7,950 bases of DNA, from positions 1 through 7,950 of the forward strand of contig CAMPKL010000140.1 of NCBI GenBank assembly GCA_946887065.1, written 5' to 3'. This document shows positions 5,488 through 7,950 of this stretch, piece after piece. The position numbers and the translations under genes are program-made. How positions within the stretch are numbered: position 1 is the first letter of the stretch; each line of letters opens with the position of its first letter. The DNA is from an uncultured Bryobacterales bacterium (lineage in GTDB: Bacteria; Acidobacteriota; Terriglobia; Bryobacterales; UBA6623). Under the pieces are notes generated by a model. That model was given only the letters and a program-made list of their open reading frames with translations, had not been told where the DNA came from and did no database searches.

Positions 5488-7616
5488 TTCGCGGTCGTCA
5501 CTCCGATGTCCCGCCCGTCCATGTGGGCAGGGGTCTTAAATCCGAACAGCGAGAGGCAGGTCGGCCCCATATCTTCAATGCCGGGATCCGTCGCCTCGAA
5601 GGTTCGATTGGAGAACAATACGCCAGGAATCAGCGGCGGATCAACGCAGTGGTCGCCCGACCATGCCTTGTCGTTGTCTTCGAAAATCCGCGTTCCGACC
5701 TTGCCGACCGCCACATCCCAGCCGCATCGGTAGCCGACGTTGTAACCGACAACGACGTCCGGCGCCGCCCGCATATAGGGCCCCGAGTAGCAGACATTCT
5801 TAGGGTACGCCTTGCTGACCGCCAGGGCGTCATCTCGCTCAGGGTCCTTCAAGCCTGTCAACTTGTCGGCAATTTCTTTCATGAGCGCCGGCGCATCCTT
5901 GGGATCCACGATGCCCTCAGCCTCTCGCCCCTTGACGTTCAGATAAATGCCGGTCAGCCCAAAGCTGTAGGCTTGGGTGCGGGACCAATCGATTCCCCTC
6001 AAATACGTGGCTTCGCGAGCGCCAGGCTCGTCCTTCGCCGCTAAATACCCTTCTTGCTCTAACCAAGTGTTCAAGTTGATGCCGCGGTGGAAGTTCTTAA
6101 AGCCGTGGTCCGACAGAACGAAGAGGATCGTGTCGTCGTCCACATACTTCATCGTGCGGCCGACGATATCGTCCATCCGCTTATACAGCTTCTCAATCGA
6201 GTCGGCGTACTTCGCCAGCCCGTTGCCGTTCGCTTTGTGAGCAGGGTGGTCTTTGTCCAAGTACCGGAAGAACATATGCTGAACCCGATCCGAGGTGTCG
6301 AAGACGCAGGTCACGACGCCCTTTTTCGACTTGTCCAACGTAGAGAAGAACATCCTCTCGCGCTCGTCGCAAATCGAGTATGCCTGCTCCAAGAACGTGT
6401 CCTCATCGATCACGCGTTCATTCAGCGCCCAAGTATCCTCCGCCAGCCCGAGCGTCGAAAAATCGCCCAACAGCTTGGCCAAATAGGTCGCGTAGTAAGT
6501 CGGATGCGAAATCGGCAGTGCTGGAGTTTCCGGATCTATGCAAATCGGCGTCATGTAAAGGGAGACTTCCGGCGCTGTCTCCATGATTCGGAACTGAGCG
6601 ATGCCGGTGACGCTGACGCCTAAGCCGGCTTTGAACTTGAGCCGCACCCAATCGCTCGTTTTGGCCGGTTCGAGTTCCAAAGTCTCATCCGGCAACTTCA
6701 GCTTCGCGTGACCTGGGCGGCCGTTCGGCGTTAATACGAAGGGAATCTTCAGCGGCGCGCCGTCCTCCTTCATCGAGTTACCCGGACCCATGATCTCGCC
6801 GCTATACGAATCGCCGTTCTTTACCAGGCGATAACGGTAGCCGGCCTCGAACTCGACCGCCCCGCCCTTCGTCGTGAACTCTTGGAAGCTGCCTTGCGTG
6901 CCCAGCAGATCGGGCGTGCACATCGCGCTGAGCAGCTTGCCCTCAAACTTCTCGGGGGGGAAAGTTATCGGCACCCGCAAAATCGTGGAAGCGACATGTC
7001 CCTCACCAAGAATGCTCCAGAAAGTCTTTGACTTTCGCCTTAACTCGACGATCGGCTTGCCGATCGGAAAACGCCGCTTGCCCAGCTTGATCGACTTCTT
7101 CGGAGCCTCTACCCGGCTCGACGCCAATTCCGGGATGTAGTTCTTGAAACTCCTGTTCAAGAAATCAAACATGTTGTGCTTGCCGGGATTTGAGCCCGTG
7201 GCAAACGTGGACCAGGCGACCGGCGATAGCGGCGGGTAGGTCGTCCGCAACTTGGAGTACTGTCCTTGATCCTTCAGTTTGGCCAGATGCGGCATCTTAC
7301 CCTCGGCCATATACGCCTCGGTCAAGGTGGGCTCCAGACCGTCGAGGCCCAAAAATATCACCTTCTTGACCTTGGCTTTCTTGTATCCCTGAGCTCCCCG
7401 CAAAGTACGTACTAACACGCGGAGAGGCCAAATCAGCAAGGAGGCTACGCCCACGATGAAGGCCATCGCCAGGCTGAGGAATGAGCCCACAAACGCGAAT
7501 CCCGCCCCTGGGCCCACATAGGCCGCAGCCGGCGGCGCCAGCGCCAAACCGATCGCGACGATAAGGAGCCCTCCGCGACCGATCCTGGGTAGCACGATCC
7601 GTGACCTTGCTGTCAT
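5478..7616 (-). CDS. Membrane-anchored alkaline-phosphatase-superfamily phosphodiesterase/phosphatase
   Basis: The 712-residue protein belongs to the type I phosphodiesterase/nucleotide pyrophosphatase branch of the alkaline phosphatase superfamily, two-metal enzymes that cleave phosphate mono- or diesters. Visible ligands are Asp92 in 'FLGLDGLE', the nucleophile position Ser131 in 'YPPLSPVAWSTFATG' (Thr in many relatives), Asp443 and His447 in 'DTSDRVQH', Asp503 and His504 in 'LSDHGF', and His656 in 'SGDHC'. All are present, so it should be active. Residues about 150-430 form a large insert between the nucleophile and second metal site, probably a cap that sets substrate choice. The N-terminus has a hydrophobic stretch (16-32), the short segment 'AYVGPGAGF' and a second hydrophobic helix (about 42-66), followed by a strongly basic stretch (66-85). 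By the positive-inside rule both ends face the cytoplasm. The substrate is unknown; lipid head groups, nucleotides and glycan phosphates are all possible. A weak AGGCGAG precedes the ATG. The gene stands alone, convergent with the M16-like gene. Confidence 0.9.
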   Translation of the reverse strand: MTARSRIVLPRIGRGGLLIVAIGLALAPPAAAYVGPGAGFAFVGSFLSLAMAFIVGVASLLIWPLRVLVRTLRGAQGYKKAKVKKVIFLGLDGLEPTLTEAYMAEGKMPHLAKLKDQGQYSKLRTTYPPLSPVAWSTFATGSNPGKHNMFDFLNRSFKNYIPELASSRVEAPKKSIKLGKRRFPIGKPIVELRRKSKTFWSILGEGHVASTILRVPITFPPEKFEGKLLSAMCTPDLLGTQGSFQEFTTKGGAVEFEAGYRYRLVKNGDSYSGEIMGPGNSMKEDGAPLKIPFVLTPNGRPGHAKLKLPDETLELEPAKTSDWVRLKFKAGLGVSVTGIAQFRIMETAPEVSLYMTPICIDPETPALPISHPTYYATYLAKLLGDFSTLGLAEDTWALNERVIDEDTFLEQAYSICDERERMFFSTLDKSKKGVVTCVFDTSDRVQHMFFRYLDKDHPAHKANGNGLAKYADSIEKLYKRMDDIVGRTMKYVDDDTILFVLSDHGFKNFHRGINLNTWLEQEGYLAAKDEPGAREATYLRGIDWSRTQAYSFGLTGIYLNVKGREAEGIVDPKDAPALMKEIADKLTGLKDPERDDALAVSKAYPKNVCYSGPYMRAAPDVVVGYNVGYRCGWDVAVGKVGTRIFEDNDKAWSGDHCVDPPLIPGVLFSNRTFEATDPGIEDMGPTCLSLFGFKTPAHMDGRDIGVTTAKPA

Positions 7617-7625
7617 TACTCGCCT

Positions 7626-7631
7626 ATTGTA
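7626..7631 (-). promoter_or_regulatory. Possible -10 element of the phosphatase-like gene
   Basis: On the minus strand the hexamer TACAAT (one mismatch to TATAAT) ends nine bases before ATG 7616. If used, transcription would begin at or a few bases before the start codon, giving a leaderless or nearly leaderless mRNA. The -35 position has no good match, so this is tentative. Confidence 0.3.
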
Positions 7632-7741
7632 GAGGCCCCCGGCGGAATTTGTGAGCCAAAACAGGAACCGGGCGCAAGCTGGTGGACGAGCAACCTGGCG
7701 CGGACCGGCTCCGCGGAAGTGGGTAATCGAACCTGCTCTTA

Positions 7742-7770
7742 TTGCTTTGGCCGCTCAGGTTGCCTAGAAT
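7742..7770 (+). promoter_or_regulatory. Sigma-70-type promoter for the peroxiredoxin-like gene
   Basis: A -35-like TTGCTT (7742-7747) and a -10-like TAGAAT (7765-7770, one mismatch to TATAAT) are separated by exactly 17 bases. Transcription would start near 7777-7778, leaving a leader of about 40 bases before the ATG at 7818. Confidence 0.6.
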
Positions 7771-7805
7771 CTCAGATGTCCCGTCTCCTTGCGGCGACAG
7801 CACCT

Positions 7806-7810
7806 GGAGG
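7806..7810 (+). promoter_or_regulatory. Strong Shine-Dalgarno (GGAGG)
   Basis: GGAGG lies seven bases before ATG 7818, the best ribosome-binding site in the window, and fixes the start of the exported redox protein. Confidence 0.85.
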
Positions 7811-7817
7811 TCCGTTC

Positions 7818-7950
7818 ATGATCAAGTTATCCGCGCTTTTCGTCGCCTTGGCCCTGGCCGTCGGCGTCCCCGCCATGGCCGAGACCCATCTGAAGGTCGG
7901 CGACAAGGCTCCCAATTTCACCTTGCCCTCAACCCACGGCGATTCCGTTG
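7818..7950 (+). CDS. Exported peroxiredoxin/thioredoxin-like (AhpC-TSA/redoxin) protein, 5' part only
   Basis: Forty-four codons are present before the right edge. Residues 1-21 form a textbook signal peptide: Lys3, a hydrophobic core 'LSALFVALALAVGVP', and an AMA cleavage site before Glu22. The mature start 'LKVGDKAPNFTLPSTHGDSV' is the typical opening of AhpC/TSA and TlpA/redoxin-fold proteins (VGxxAPxFxL). The expected role is peroxide reduction or thiol redox chemistry in the periplasm. The catalytic cysteine region, normally about 25-30 residues further on, lies outside the window, so peroxiredoxin cannot be told from a TlpA-like thiol oxidoreductase. A GGAGG site and a sigma-70-type promoter precede it. 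Confidence 0.85.
   Translation, partial: MIKLSALFVALALAVGVPAMAETHLKVGDKAPNFTLPSTHGDSV

Larger units (their letters stand above)
7617..7817. other. Divergent intergenic region
   Basis: These 201 bases separate the divergent phosphatase-like and peroxiredoxin-like genes. Besides the two promoter candidates, the region holds a perfect 6-bp hairpin (CGCGGA 7699-7704, five-base loop, TCCGCG 7710-7715) upstream of the plus-strand promoter. That position is too far upstream to be part of its leader, but it could be an operator or lie in the leader of a longer minus-strand transcript. I see no tRNA, small ORF or recognisable riboswitch. Confidence 0.6.

Noticed and set aside
5523..6623. Plus-strand open frames of 173 and 178 codons across the phosphatase-like gene
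   Set aside because: They are antisense to conserved metal-binding motifs, have no family signature and are expected by chance at this GC content.
7699..7715. Hairpin CGCGGA-loop-TCCGCG as a terminator or riboswitch
   Set aside because: It has no T-tract, lies upstream of the plus-strand promoter and is too small for a known riboswitch; it is kept only as a note on the intergenic region.
7722..7740. TCGAACC resembling a reversed tRNA T-loop (GGTTCGA on the minus strand)
   Set aside because: The flanking bases do not form a T-stem, and no acceptor, D or anticodon arm can be drawn around it.

Overview
The window is GC-rich chromosomal DNA from a Gram-negative bacterium. A protein resembling the LptC/LptA part of the lipopolysaccharide export machinery implies an outer membrane. 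Gene style, tight packing and family mix recall Acidobacteriota (Bryobacter/Solibacter-like), but that is an impression from family knowledge. No ribosomal RNA or other marker here can confirm it. I see no mobile element, CRISPR array, tRNA or integration scar.

Layout, left to right. Positions 1-1879 (minus): the 5' 626 codons of a large periplasmic LptC/LptA (OstA)-like protein, cut by the left edge. It is preceded, with a 4-base ATGA overlap, by an O6-alkylguanine-DNA methyltransferase (1876-2445, minus). Going right from about 2450, the plus strand carries an unnamed conserved protein (2452-3045) and, one base later, a BadF/BadG-type N-acetylglucosamine-kinase-like protein (3047-3976). Next is an M16-family (pitrilysin/processing-peptidase fold) protein (4052-5470, TTG start). 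Its zinc-binding HxxEH motif is replaced, and it has a lysine/alanine-rich, histone-H1-like N-terminal tail. A convergent minus-strand gene (5478-7616) encodes a membrane-anchored alkaline-phosphatase-superfamily enzyme with all metal ligands present. A 201-base intergenic region holds a good sigma-70-type promoter for the last gene, an exported peroxiredoxin/thioredoxin-like protein (7818 onwards, plus), cut by the right edge.

How the genes fit together: ogt and lptC/A form one translationally coupled unit that reads out of the left edge, where lptB and rpoN often follow in other genomes. The unnamed gene and the sugar kinase form a second unit, probably concerned with amino-sugar or cell-wall recycling metabolism. 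The M16-like, phosphatase-like and peroxiredoxin-like genes look like separate transcription units.

The window is mostly ordinary housekeeping content. The item most worth a second look is the M16-fold protein that has lost both the catalytic HxxEH and the usual C-terminal Arg/Tyr pair while gaining a basic tail. Second are the predicted cytoplasmic orientation of the phosphatase-superfamily domain and the unnamed kinase partner.
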